The position numbers and the translations under genes are program-made. Below are positions 56,246 to 64,000 of a stretch of 64,000 nt of DNA, piece after piece. The stretch spans positions 248,001 through 312,000 of the forward strand of contig SEIO01000001.1 in assembly GCA_004145795.1 (NCBI GenBank). The letters are read 5' to 3'. The number at the start of each line of letters is the position of its first letter. Position 1 is the stretch's first letter. The notes beneath the pieces were generated by a model. That model saw only the letters and a list, made by a program, of their open reading frames with translations. It was not told the origin of the DNA and did not search any database. Origin of the DNA: Lentibacillus lipolyticus. Its GTDB lineage: Bacteria > Bacillota > Bacilli > Bacillales > Amphibacillaceae.

Positions 56246-59200
56246 TCATTTGTCTTTTTCATAGGCTTTTGGTTCATCCAGCACAACATTTTGAGCTCCA
56301 AAACGGTCCCGGAGCTGCTGCAGGCACCGTTCACGAGGATGGATGCAATATTCTTCTGCCAGCTGATAAGCTGTTTTGTCTTCCTGGTGATACGTGATAA
56401 TTGGTGAATTTCCCGGGTGTTCCTTTGCAATTTCTCTGATTGCTTCCAGTGCATTCGCACGGTTATCCTCCGTCAGTTTCAGAAACAGGCGCTGGGTTTG
56501 TTTGTTTTCCCAATCCTCCTGCCTGAGTTCCTGTACGTCATCAACAATCCACTGCAACTTGTTATTCCGGCTTTCCACCTTACCACTGATCGTAACCAAC
56601 ATCTCTTCGGTCAGCCATCGGTTAATTTGACGATACAAATCTGGAAAAACAACTGCATCCATATCACCTGTTTCATCACCGATGGTCATGAATGCCATCG
56701 GATCACCACGTTTCGTGCGAATAACCTTTATAGCCTGTACAACTGCTGTACTGTAAAGGTTTCGCATACCAGCCTTCTGTTTCGCCGCGGCAAGTGTCAT
56801 GTACCCCTTTTGTTGCAGTGCTTTCCGTAACTTCTTTAGTGGGTGGCTGGAAATATAAAATCCAATCAGTTCTTTTTCATCTCGCAGCTTTTTCATCAGG
56901 CTAAAATCCTCTATCGTGACGTAGGATTCTTCCAAGTGGAGTCCATCCTCGAAAAGATTGGATTGATCGCCGAACTCTTTAAAAAGTTCGCCCTGCTCCA
57001 GCGCATGATCAATGGATGCCAACAAACTGGCCCGGTTACTATACAATTCATCAAATGCTCCCGCCATAACCAATGTTTCCAGTGTTTGCCTGTTAACTGC
57101 TTTCTGCGATACTCGCATACAAAAATCAAAAAGACTTTTAAAACGGCCATTTTTCCTGACCTGAATCATTTCTTGAACTGCCTGGTTGCCAATTCCCTTA
57201 ATAGATAATAGACCCATCCGGATATTGGAATCTTCCACCGCGTATTTGCCAAAGCTGCTATTAATGGACGGCGGTAACAAAGATATCCCGTGTACATTCA
57301 GTTCTTTCTTGTATAAATCTACTTTATCCTGCTGACCGGCAGCAGTGGTTAACAATTCAGCAAAAAAGCTTGCAGGATAATGGGCTTTCAAGTAGGCAAG
57401 TTGATAGGATAGCTTACTATATGCAACCGCATGACTTTTATTGAACCCATAATTGGAAAATCGGACAATCCATTGAAATATTTCCTCAGCGACCTGTTCT
57501 GTATATCCGTTATCCAGACATCCCTTGATAAACGCCACCCTTTGACTGTCCATCAGTTCCTGCTTTTTTTTACTGACCGCCCGCCGGAGAAGATCAGCTT
57601 CCCCCATTGAAAAACCGGCAATTTTATGGGCGATTTGCATAATTTGTTCCTGATAGATGAGGACACCATAGGTTTTAGACAGAATCGGCTTCAGATCCGG
57701 GTGGGGATATTCCACTTGTTCCGTGCCATGCTTGCGATTGATGTACACAGGGATTTGTTCCATCGGGCCTGGCCGGTATAGCGCGTTAACCGCTACAATA
57801 TCTTCAAACGTCGTTGGTTTCAGACGCATGAGCACTTGTTTCATTCCGTTGGATTCCAATTGAAAAATACCGTTTGTCTGTCCCTGCTGTAACAACGAAT
57901 ATGTTTGTGGATCTTCATCAGGTATCGATGCCAGTGATATATTGTCGCCCGCTGTATACCGGATGGTCTTGCGTATTTGTTCCATTAGCGTTAAATTTCG
58001 CAAGCCAAGAAAGTCCATCTTTAGCAGCCCTAACGATTCCAAATCGTTCATGGCGTATTGCGTCAGGTTTGTATCATGCGTTCCGGCCGCTAGCGGAACC
58101 TCCTCTACCAGTGGATGATCACTAATGACAACGCCCGCTGCATGGGTGGACATATGTCTAGGAATCCCTTCCAGCTTTACGGCAACAGCAAATAAGGCTT
58201 TCAGTTTTTCCGATTGCTTCACATACTGCCGCACTTCCTGAGAACCCTTCACATACTCCGCTATGGTATGCTTGGCCTGAGCAGGAATTGCCCGCAGAAT
58301 AAAACGAGCATCCTGCTGTTCTACATCCATCGTTTTGATGAGTTCCCGTACGAGTGACCTTGCTGAAAACGTACCAAATGTAATAATCTGAGCCACATGG
58401 TCGTCCCCGTATTTCGTTCGAACATAATCTATCACTTCATCCCGCCGGTGATCTGAAAAATCAATATCGATATCGGGCATCGACGTGCGCTCGGGATTCA
58501 GGAAACGCTCGAACAGCAAATCATATTGAAGGGGATCTATTTCTGTAATACCAAGAACGTACGCAACGAGTGATCCCGCGGCGGAACCGCGCCCAGGACC
58601 AACAAGAATGCCTTCCTTTTTGGCGTAAGCGATAAAATCCCATACAATTAAAAAATAATTACTGAACTGCATGGATTGAATAATGTCCAGCTCATATGTC
58701 AGACGTTGTGTTATCGCATCGGTAACTGTATCATAGATTTGTTCAGCGTTCTCCCAGCAAATATTCTCCAGATATGTATGAGGTTCTACATGTTCGGGCA
58801 CCGGATACGAAGGGAGTAAACGTTTACTGAAGTCGAGTGTGACATCACATCGATTTTTAATCCGTTCCGTTTCCCGAACAACTTCCGGCCAATCACGATT
58901 GAACAATTCTTTCATTTCCGCCGGTGACCGGAAATGCCGGTTTTTGACAGTTGGATCCGTGATTCGCATTGGCCATTTCTTTCCGTCCCTCATGGCTTGC
59001 AGGCAATCATAGGCTATCGCATCATTTTCGTCGAAGTAGCGGACATCATTCAGGAGTACTGCCGGTGTCCCGTACAGCTCCTGGAAAGCCCGTACAGACT
59101 GATTCACCCTTCGCTCTCTATCAAGTCCATGATCCTGTACACCTAAATACAAGTCGTCCGGAGCGAACATGCTCCACTTCGCGTCTAAAACAGCCTTCAC

Positions 59201-59623
59201 CCGGTTATACGTTTCATTCAATAACCGAGTCCCGATGGCGGATGTTTCTGTTATAAGAATGCAAATCAAGTCGCCGCAAAACGGTTCAAGCTGCTCTTTG
59301 CTGATTTTATCTTCCTTTGTTGTTTGGAAAAACGTGCTGATGCGAATAAGATTCTTGTAGCCGTTATTATTCTTGGCTAAAAGGATGCACGTATCCATCT
59401 CATTATCTGCACTTCCGACAGCAATGGTCAGCCCGATAATCGGTTTGATTCCATACCGTTTGCATGCTTTATAAAAAGGGATAGTGCCATATAAAACCTG
59501 TTCATCTGTCAATGCCAAAGCGTCAAACTGCAAATCCCGTGCTTTCTCGGCCAATTTATCAACAGTTATCGTGCTTTTCATAAAGCTGTATCCGCTGTGC
59601 ACTTGTAAATGTGTGAATGACAT
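56246..59623 (-). CDS. dnaE: DNA polymerase III alpha subunit DnaE
   Basis: 1125-residue family C polymerase of the DnaE3 type that extends primers before hand-off to PolC. PHP domain at the N-terminus (FTHLQVHSGYSFMKSTIT), fingers/palm with VGPGRGSAAGSLVAYVLGIT and the catalytic aspartates in PDIDIDFSDHRRDEVIDYV, a tandem HhH (GLLSIKGIGNQAVQEM) and an OB fold near the C-terminus. ATG at 59623 has AGAGGTGGG upstream; the longer frame runs through it. In B. subtilis it also lies between ytsJ and ytrH. Confidence 0.96.
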   Translation of the reverse strand: MSFTHLQVHSGYSFMKSTITVDKLAEKARDLQFDALALTDEQVLYGTIPFYKACKRYGIKPIIGLTIAVGSADNEMDTCILLAKNNNGYKNLIRISTFFQTTKEDKISKEQLEPFCGDLICILITETSAIGTRLLNETYNRVKAVLDAKWSMFAPDDLYLGVQDHGLDRERRVNQSVRAFQELYGTPAVLLNDVRYFDENDAIAYDCLQAMRDGKKWPMRITDPTVKNRHFRSPAEMKELFNRDWPEVVRETERIKNRCDVTLDFSKRLLPSYPVPEHVEPHTYLENICWENAEQIYDTVTDAITQRLTYELDIIQSMQFSNYFLIVWDFIAYAKKEGILVGPGRGSAAGSLVAYVLGITEIDPLQYDLLFERFLNPERTSMPDIDIDFSDHRRDEVIDYVRTKYGDDHVAQIITFGTFSARSLVRELIKTMDVEQQDARFILRAIPAQAKHTIAEYVKGSQEVRQYVKQSEKLKALFAVAVKLEGIPRHMSTHAAGVVISDHPLVEEVPLAAGTHDTNLTQYAMNDLESLGLLKMDFLGLRNLTLMEQIRKTIRYTAGDNISLASIPDEDPQTYSLLQQGQTNGIFQLESNGMKQVLMRLKPTTFEDIVAVNALYRPGPMEQIPVYINRKHGTEQVEYPHPDLKPILSKTYGVLIYQEQIMQIAHKIAGFSMGEADLLRRAVSKKKQELMDSQRVAFIKGCLDNGYTEQVAEEIFQWIVRFSNYGFNKSHAVAYSKLSYQLAYLKAHYPASFFAELLTTAAGQQDKVDLYKKELNVHGISLLPPSINSSFGKYAVEDSNIRMGLLSIKGIGNQAVQEMIQVRKNGRFKSLFDFCMRVSQKAVNRQTLETLVMAGAFDELYSNRASLLASIDHALEQGELFKEFGDQSNLFEDGLHLEESYVTIEDFSLMKKLRDEKELIGFYISSHPLKKLRKALQQKGYMTLAAAKQKAGMRNLYSTAVVQAIKVIRTKRGDPMAFMTIGDETGDMDAVVFPDLYRQINRWLTEEMLVTISGKVESRNNKLQWIVDDVQELRQEDWENKQTQRLFLKLTEDNRANALEAIREIAKEHPGNSPIITYHQEDKTAYQLAEEYCIHPRERCLQQLRDRFGAQNVVLDEPKAYEKDK

Positions 59624-59725
59624 ACTATCCCACCTCTTTGAAGAATCTCCAGCTAGTTCCGTCACCATTATACCGAATATGTTATACGGCTGCATGCGCC
59701 ATGCATGCTTTAACGTGCATCATAA

Positions 59726-59753
59726 CATATCTTGTCCATCGCTATCATAAAAT
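59726..59753 (+). promoter_or_regulatory. Sigma-E type promoter of ytrHI
   Basis: CATATC (59726-59731) and CATAAAAT (59746-59753) are 14 nt apart, close to the sigma-E pattern KMATATT / CATACAMT. In B. subtilis ytrHI is transcribed by sigma-E. Confidence 0.55.
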
Positions 59754-59783
59754 GAACCAGTACGCACATAAGGAGCCTAAACT

Positions 59784-60116
59784 ATGGAAGAGAGGTTTAT
59801 CGCCCAGTTTATTCATTGTTTTTTTATTGCGTTCGGTGTCGTTATCGGTGGGACAATCATTGGAAGTATTGGTGCTTTTGCCACTGGAGATGCTCCCTTC
59901 ACCCAAATGAAACGAATCTCAACCAGTATTAGGATTTGGGCAATCGTAGCTGCTATCGGCGGAACATTTGATGCGATCGCCAATTTTGAAAAGGGGATTC
60001 TGGACGGTTCAACTTATGACCTGTTTAAACAAATTATGCTGATTCTGTCCGCAATGGGTGGTGTTAAAACAGCGTTATTAATCATTGGATGGCTGATACA
60101 GGAGGATGTCGGCTAA
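59784..60116 (+). CDS. ytrH: Sporulation protein YtrH
   Basis: 110-residue membrane protein with three hydrophobic segments (about 5-30, 48-65, 82-103). MEERFIAQFIHCFFIAFGVVIGGTIIGSIGAFATGD follows B. subtilis YtrH, which is made in the mother cell and needed for full spore resistance. AAGGAG precedes the ATG. The stop TAA overlaps the ytrI ATG by one base. Confidence 0.92.
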   Translation: MEERFIAQFIHCFFIAFGVVIGGTIIGSIGAFATGDAPFTQMKRISTSIRIWAIVAAIGGTFDAIANFEKGILDGSTYDLFKQIMLILSAMGGVKTALLIIGWLIQEDVG

Positions 60117-60622
60117 TGCATATTCCCCCATATTATAAAAAATCAACGTGGCAGCGTTTTCTGGCAGGAGCATTTGCTGGATCTATCATTGCTTATTTAA
60201 TTTTCGTCTACATGTATGGATCGATGTATGGACAGCTGCTTGAGGAAAATCGTGAATTAAAATCAGAGGTATCTGAACTGAAAAACCGGAATGAAGCATT
60301 GCTTGATGACAATAAAGACCTTGATGAGAAATCCAAACAGGAAGCCAAAGTTGATTCCATTGACATAACCATTACGAACCCGGACGATCTGCCAGATAGA
60401 CTTATTATACATGAACTGGAAGAATTAATGAAGGATGAAATCAACCATATAGTCGGAAAAAATGTTTCCACCATTGCCGAAAGTGATGGACTCTTAGAAT
60501 CCACCATCGAAAATAAAGAAATATCCATTGACGATTTCCAGTTTAAATTCGTTGTACAGAAACTTATCATCACGGAAACCGTAAAATTATCGGTGGAAGC
60601 GGAAATTACCAGCAGCACCTAA
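60116..60622 (+). CDS. ytrI: Sporulation membrane protein YtrI
   Basis: 168 residues: one N-terminal membrane helix (about 13-36, FLAGAFAGSIIAYLIFVYMYG), a coiled coil (about 40-78, LLEENRELKSEVSELKNRNEALLDDNKDL) and a C-terminal alpha/beta domain typical of YtrI. Start ATG at 60116 with AGGAGG upstream; an in-frame TTG/ATG at 60089 lies within ytrH. Co-transcribed with ytrH; both act in spore cortex and coat assembly by an unknown mechanism. Confidence 0.9.
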   Translation: MHIPPYYKKSTWQRFLAGAFAGSIIAYLIFVYMYGSMYGQLLEENRELKSEVSELKNRNEALLDDNKDLDEKSKQEAKVDSIDITITNPDDLPDRLIIHELEELMKDEINHIVGKNVSTIAESDGLLESTIENKEISIDDFQFKFVVQKLIITETVKLSVEAEITSST

Positions 60623-60755
60623 CTTTATTGTTTATTATGAAAATTTCATGAACAAAAGAATGATATTGTGGTAACAAAATATTCTGTACGATATAATATA
60701 AAGGGTAAGCTTACATTTTTGCACGTTAAGCCTTGCGGAAAGGAGTTGGATAACG

Positions 60756-60953
60756 ATGCTGGTCATCAATCAGCGCCGCTTGCGGGACGAAAAGATTGCA
60801 CAGCTGAAAGAAGGCAAGATTGCGTATGCTGAATCTTCGGAGTTAACCCGACTTATGAAACGTGCCATTCAACGTGAAAATCTGCTAGTACACTATGACG
60901 AAACAAACTCAGGATGCTGGTTTATCCCATTGAATGAAGCAAGTAGTTCCTAA
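60756..60953 (+). CDS. Small conserved protein, probably YtzJ-like
   Basis: 65 residues, no membrane segment: MLVINQRRLRDEKIAQLKEG, KIAYAESSELTRLMKRAIQR and a C-terminal DETNSGCWFIPLNE. GGAAAGGAG lies 9 nt before the ATG and a TATAAT (about 60695) upstream. In B. subtilis a protein of this size lies between ytrI and nrnA; I believe it is YtzJ but am not certain of the name. Function unknown. Confidence 0.65.
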   Translation: MLVINQRRLRDEKIAQLKEGKIAYAESSELTRLMKRAIQRENLLVHYDETNSGCWFIPLNEASSS

Positions 60954-60971
60954 TAATCCACCCAGACGCCA

Positions 60972-61018
60972 AAAAAGAGCTGTGACTGCTTTATTCCAAA
61001 GCAGTCACAGCTCTTTTT
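60972..61018. terminator. Bidirectional terminator between the small gene and nrnA
   Basis: A perfect 21-bp inverted repeat with a 5-nt loop (ATTCC), starting with AAAAA and ending with TTTTT, lies between converging genes. Confidence 0.9.
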
Positions 61019-61071
61019 ATTCCTTAGGACTCTTTTCCTAACAAAAGTGGCCTAAGTGAGACCCGCAAAAC

Positions 61072-62022
61072 TTAATCCGTATATTCCAAGCAGGCTTTGT
61101 CCAAATCCCGGATAACATGCTCCATTTCTTCCCATGTATGAATGGATGCACCTGCTGCCATCGGGTGTCCGCCACCATTATATTTTGCCGCAATCTCATT
61201 AATAATGGGGCCTTTGGAACGCAAACGCACACGAATTAGCTCATCCTCTTCGATAAAGAATGCCCAAGCCTTCATTCCTTCAATATCCCCCAGAACACCG
61301 ACCAACTGCCCCGTTTCCTTCGCGTTCACACCATAGCTTTGGAGCATCTCTTTTGTCAGTACCACAGTGCTCATTCCTGACCCCGTACGTTTAAAATTTT
61401 GCAAAATGTAGCCACGCAGTCTGGCAATATTATCTTTGATACGATACATTCCATCGTAAAGACTTGGGCGATCAAAATCATAGGTAACCAGTTCAGCTGC
61501 ATGCTGGAATGTTTTTTTCGTACTGCTCGGAAATAAAAATCTACCCGTGTCACCGACAATACCTGCATAAATCAGCCGGGCCGCTTCATCATTCATAACA
61601 AATCCTTCTTCCCTGGCATTGAGATACAGGTCATAGATCATCTCACTTGTTGAACTTGCCGTCGTATCCACCCAAAGAAGATCGCCGTATTCATCAACAT
61701 TTGGATGATGGTCAATTTTTATTAATTTTTTTCCAAGGTGATACCGCTGATCACTGATTCGTTCAGCATTGGCTGTATCGCAGACAATCACAAGTGCGTT
61801 TTGGTATGCAGTATCATCAATGTCATCCATCTCAGCCAAAAATGTCAAGGAAGGATCACTCTCCCCCGTCATATATACTTGTTTAGCCGGAAAAGAGTGG
61901 GTAATTAACTCTTTCAGTCCTGCCTGTGAACCATAAGCATCGGGGTCCGGCCGTACATGCCGATGAATGATAATGGTATCATAATATTTGATTGCTTTAA
62001 TAATGGATTGTATATGCTGCAT
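61072..62022 (-). CDS. nrnA: NanoRNase / pAp phosphatase NrnA (YtqI)
   Basis: 316-residue DHH-DHHA1 phosphoesterase that degrades 2-5 nt RNAs and 3'-phosphoadenosine 5'-phosphate. Metal motifs: IIHRHVRPDPDAYGS, VCDTANAER, KIDHHPNVDEYGD (the DHH) and the second-half Asp in GIVGDTGRF. DHHA1 ends with YNGGGHPMAAGAS, the RNA-binding GGGH. 316 residues is normal. Divergent from ytpI. Confidence 0.94.
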   Translation of the reverse strand: MQHIQSIIKAIKYYDTIIIHRHVRPDPDAYGSQAGLKELITHSFPAKQVYMTGESDPSLTFLAEMDDIDDTAYQNALVIVCDTANAERISDQRYHLGKKLIKIDHHPNVDEYGDLLWVDTTASSTSEMIYDLYLNAREEGFVMNDEAARLIYAGIVGDTGRFLFPSSTKKTFQHAAELVTYDFDRPSLYDGMYRIKDNIARLRGYILQNFKRTGSGMSTVVLTKEMLQSYGVNAKETGQLVGVLGDIEGMKAWAFFIEEDELIRVRLRSKGPIINEIAAKYNGGGHPMAAGASIHTWEEMEHVIRDLDKACLEYTD

Positions 62023-62092
62023 CGTATTCTCCCTACTTTGTCATATTTTTTACTTTCCTGATGAGGCAAAACAAGCTACAATTGAGTAAGAT

Positions 62093-62131
62093 AAAGATAA
62101 TTATCTTTGTATTTCATTAACCAATTGGTTG
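62093..62131. promoter_or_regulatory. Two palindromes between nrnA and ytpI
   Basis: AAAGATAATTATCTTT (62093-62108) and AACCAATTGGTT (62120-62131) are perfect palindromes in the divergent promoter region. The first is only weakly like a Fur box. No regulator is assigned. Confidence 0.35.
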
Positions 62132-62190
62132 GGTAACTGCAAGCCCGCTTATGCCGTACACATTAATTCAAAATTTAGGAGCAGATAACT

Positions 62191-62481
62191 ATGATTCTTT
62201 TCCCTATCATCATTGTACTTTCAGCTGTTTTTTGGGTCTATTATAAAGTCGCCATCCTTAAAAGTGACGATGGACTGACACAAGCCTATTTTAACGCAAA
62301 ATCCCGGGTATGTCTTGGTTCACTTATACTCTTCTTCGGCATCAATCAGTATATGTTTTACGAAACGCGGCTTTCCCTGTTTGTGGGAATTATTTTCTTA
62401 TTCTTTGGCGGTTTACACCTATACGTCGGAATGAAAGAAACGAAGCACTACCGGAATGAGTACAAGCGGCTTTATGCCTGA
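62191..62481 (+). CDS. ytpI: YtpI family membrane protein
   Basis: 96 residues, three hydrophobic segments (about 2-18, 45-62, 66-82), start MILFPIIIVLSAVFWVYYK and a basic C-terminus GMKETKHYRNEYKRLYA. It matches the YtpI family and position (between nrnA and ytoI). Function unknown. TTTAGGAGC precedes the ATG. Confidence 0.82.
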   Translation: MILFPIIIVLSAVFWVYYKVAILKSDDGLTQAYFNAKSRVCLGSLILFFGINQYMFYETRLSLFVGIIFLFFGGLHLYVGMKETKHYRNEYKRLYA

Positions 62482-62574
62482 ACGTCCATCCAAAAGCAAC
62501 AAGACGCCGGCAGCCGCTGGACAGGGGTATGCCGGCAAACCTGGCGTTGTTTGCCGGTGTTTCACTTCCCCGCA

Positions 62575-63882
62575 TCATCTGTCGATTAGCTGAGCCATTA
62601 AGAGCCCTTTCCCTACCATTTTCTTTCCATTGAACACTTCCACATCCATTTTCGCATAAATACGACCAGCCTCTAGTATTTCTGGTTTAATCGTCAAGTT
62701 ACTGTCAATTTGTACAGGCTTTAAAAAATAAACAGTCAGGTTCTCGACGACGAGGTCACCTTTTTTATAAAGGCGGAGCAACCGGCTGCTTGCTTCTGTC
62801 ATAAAAGCTGTATAAACCCCATTGGACAATGTGCCGAGCTGGTTCGTCATTTGCGGTGTCACATGTGCATGAAACATGGTCTCATCGTCTTCGTCCGGGA
62901 CTAGACTGCTGGCAACAATATCTTCTATCGTCTGGCCCATTTGTGGCTGCCGCTGTCTTTCCTGCAAAGCTTGCAGCACATCCCGACGGGAGACAACACC
63001 TTTAAGCCGATTGGACGCATCAGCAACTGGGACCAGTTCTATTCCTTCCCAGACCATCATATGAGCAACATAAGCAAGCGATGTTTTGTCCTGGACGACA
63101 ATCGGGTTTTTCGTCATCAGCTTTTCCACTAGTATATCTTTATTTTTGTCAAGGACATCTCTGGCGGTAATCATCCCAACAACACGCTCCTTGTCATCCA
63201 CGACTGGATACCGCGAGTGTGCGGATTGCTCATTCAGCACATACCAGCGCTCGAGCTTATCTTTGGAATACAAGTAATAGGATTTGTCATATGGTGTGTA
63301 GATATCCCCGACAAAAACAATTTCTTTCTTGATGAGCTGGTCATAAATAGCCCTGTTGATCATCGCTGCTACCGTAAATGTATCATAACTGGTGGACATG
63401 ATAGGGAGCTGCATCTCATCAGCCAGCTGTTTGATAGAATCATCTGTGTCAAATCCGCCTGTTATGAGAACGGCAGCACCCTCCTGCAGCGCCAGTTCAT
63501 GCGCCTCCACCCGATTGCCGACAATCAGCAGTGAACCGGCTTCCGTATAGCGCATCATCGCATTGAGCTGCATTGCCCCGATAACAAATTTACTCAGTGT
63601 CTTATGAAGTCCTGCCTGGCCGCCAAGCACTTGTCCATCGACAATTTTAATAACTTCGGCAAACGTCAGCCGCTCGAAGTTCTCTTTCTTTTTCTCTTCA
63701 ATACGTACCGTTCCTACACGCTCAATAGTGCTGACAATTCCACGGTTTTCAGCATCTTTGATGGCACGGTATGCTGTTCCTTCACTGACATTCAGTGCTT
63801 TCGCAATTTGCCTGACAGAAATCTTATGGCCAATTTCCAATGATAAAATATGTTGCAGTATCTGTTCATGTTTGGTCGCCAA
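62575..63882 (-). CDS. ytoI: CBS-domain regulator-like protein YtoI
   Basis: 435 residues in four parts: an N-terminal helix-turn-helix (HEQILQHILSLEIGHKISVRQIAKALNVSEGTAYRAIKDAENRG), a DRTGG-like domain (about 95-190), two CBS motifs (about 195-310, SRYPVVDDKERVVGMITARDVL and VPVADASNRLKGVVSRRDVLQAL) and a C-terminal hotdog thioesterase-like domain (VTPQMTNQLGTLSNGVYTAFMTEASSRL). The mix suggests a nucleotide-sensing regulator, but no target is known. The start is TTG at 63882 after GGTGAAGG. Confidence 0.88.
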   Translation of the reverse strand: MATKHEQILQHILSLEIGHKISVRQIAKALNVSEGTAYRAIKDAENRGIVSTIERVGTVRIEEKKKENFERLTFAEVIKIVDGQVLGGQAGLHKTLSKFVIGAMQLNAMMRYTEAGSLLIVGNRVEAHELALQEGAAVLITGGFDTDDSIKQLADEMQLPIMSTSYDTFTVAAMINRAIYDQLIKKEIVFVGDIYTPYDKSYYLYSKDKLERWYVLNEQSAHSRYPVVDDKERVVGMITARDVLDKNKDILVEKLMTKNPIVVQDKTSLAYVAHMMVWEGIELVPVADASNRLKGVVSRRDVLQALQERQRQPQMGQTIEDIVASSLVPDEDDETMFHAHVTPQMTNQLGTLSNGVYTAFMTEASSRLLRLYKKGDLVVENLTVYFLKPVQIDSNLTIKPEILEAGRIYAKMDVEVFNGKKMVGKGLLMAQLIDR

Positions 63883-63961
63883 TTTCCTTCACCGACTTTC
63901 AACTGTACTAATCATTATCTTCACCATTTATTATACAGTTGAAACGTTCCGGCCTCAATAA

Positions 63962-64000
63962 TTAGGCGCTTTGACGGCGTTTTGCATTTTCCTGTTCCAT
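63962..64000 (-). CDS. Possible 3' end of a gene entering from beyond the window
   Basis: The minus strand at the window edge reads MEQENAKRRQSA then TAA (63962-63964). It is in frame to the edge, so it may be the last codons of the next gene upstream. Too short to identify. Confidence 0.3.
   Translation of the reverse strand: MEQENAKRRQSA

Noticed and set aside
62087-62108. Fur box upstream of ytpI
   Set aside because: Only about 13-14 of 19 positions fit GATAATGATAATCATTATC, and neither neighbour is an iron gene.

Overview
The window is an ordinary, very gene-dense stretch of a Bacillaceae chromosome. Gene content and order follow the Bacillus subtilis block that runs racE-gerE-sdhBAC-yslB-uvrC-trxA-etfAB-fadBR-lcfA-mutS2-polX-cvpA-zapA-pheTS-ysgA-sspI-ysdC-rplT/rpmI/infC-thrS-dnaIB-nrdR-gapB-coaE-mutM-polA-phoRP-mdh-icd-citZ-ytvI-pyk-pfkA-accAD-malic enzyme-dnaE-ytrHI-nrnA-ytoI. 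Spore genes (gerE, sspI, ytxC, ytrHI) show an endospore former. The moderate GC content and many acidic proteins suggest a moderately halotolerant genus near Virgibacillus, Oceanobacillus or Lentibacillus; that placement is inference. Almost everything is on the minus strand. The exceptions are gerE, yslB, sspI, the lytic transglycosylase gene, ytvI, ytrHI, a ytzJ-like gene and ytpI.

Layout: 1-2.1 kb cell wall (racE), spore regulator gerE and a thioesterase, with a decayed MarR gene between racE and gerE. 2.1-5.3 kb succinate:menaquinone reductase. 5.5-8.3 kb yslB, uvrC, trxA. 8.5-13.6 kb fatty-acid degradation (etfA, etfB, fadB, fadR, lcfA), with a FadR operator and a cre site. 13.7-22.6 kb a 26-residue membrane peptide, mutS2, polX, cvpA, zapA and the T-box-controlled pheST. 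22.9-27.5 kb an rRNA methylase and small genes. 27.6-31.4 kb the infC-rpmI-rplT operon under an L20 leader and thrS under a T-box. 31.6-35.4 kb ytxC and the replication-initiation genes dnaI, dnaB and nrdR. 35.8-41.1 kb gapB, coaE, mutM, polA. 41.2-47.2 kb phoR, phoP and the TCA genes mdh, icd, citZ. 47.5-54 kb ytvI, fxsA, pyk, pfkA, accA, accD. 54.1-56.2 kb a GntR regulator and malic enzyme. 56.2-64 kb dnaE, ytrHI, nrnA, ytpI, ytoI.

The genes form coherent modules: central carbon flow (pfkA, pyk, gapB, citZ, icd, mdh, sdh, malic enzyme), its link to fatty-acid synthesis (accDA with NADPH-yielding malic enzyme under a local GntR regulator) and to beta-oxidation (fad/etf), plus DNA replication and repair (dnaI, dnaB, dnaE, polA, polX, mutM, uvrC, mutS2).

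I saw no prophage, IS element, CRISPR array or defence island. The points of interest are small: two gene remnants (a MarR regulator with an in-frame internal deletion, and the N-terminus of a MaoC-like gene next to phoP), a PhoR kinase without its extracytoplasmic sensor domain, two unlisted small ORFs (26 and 48 residues), an ATT start for infC, a near-perfect GntR operator in the malic-enzyme promoter, an Spx-type trxA promoter, CcpN sites at gapB, and a dispersed hairpin repeat. All homology statements come from reading the translations against remembered families; no search was run.
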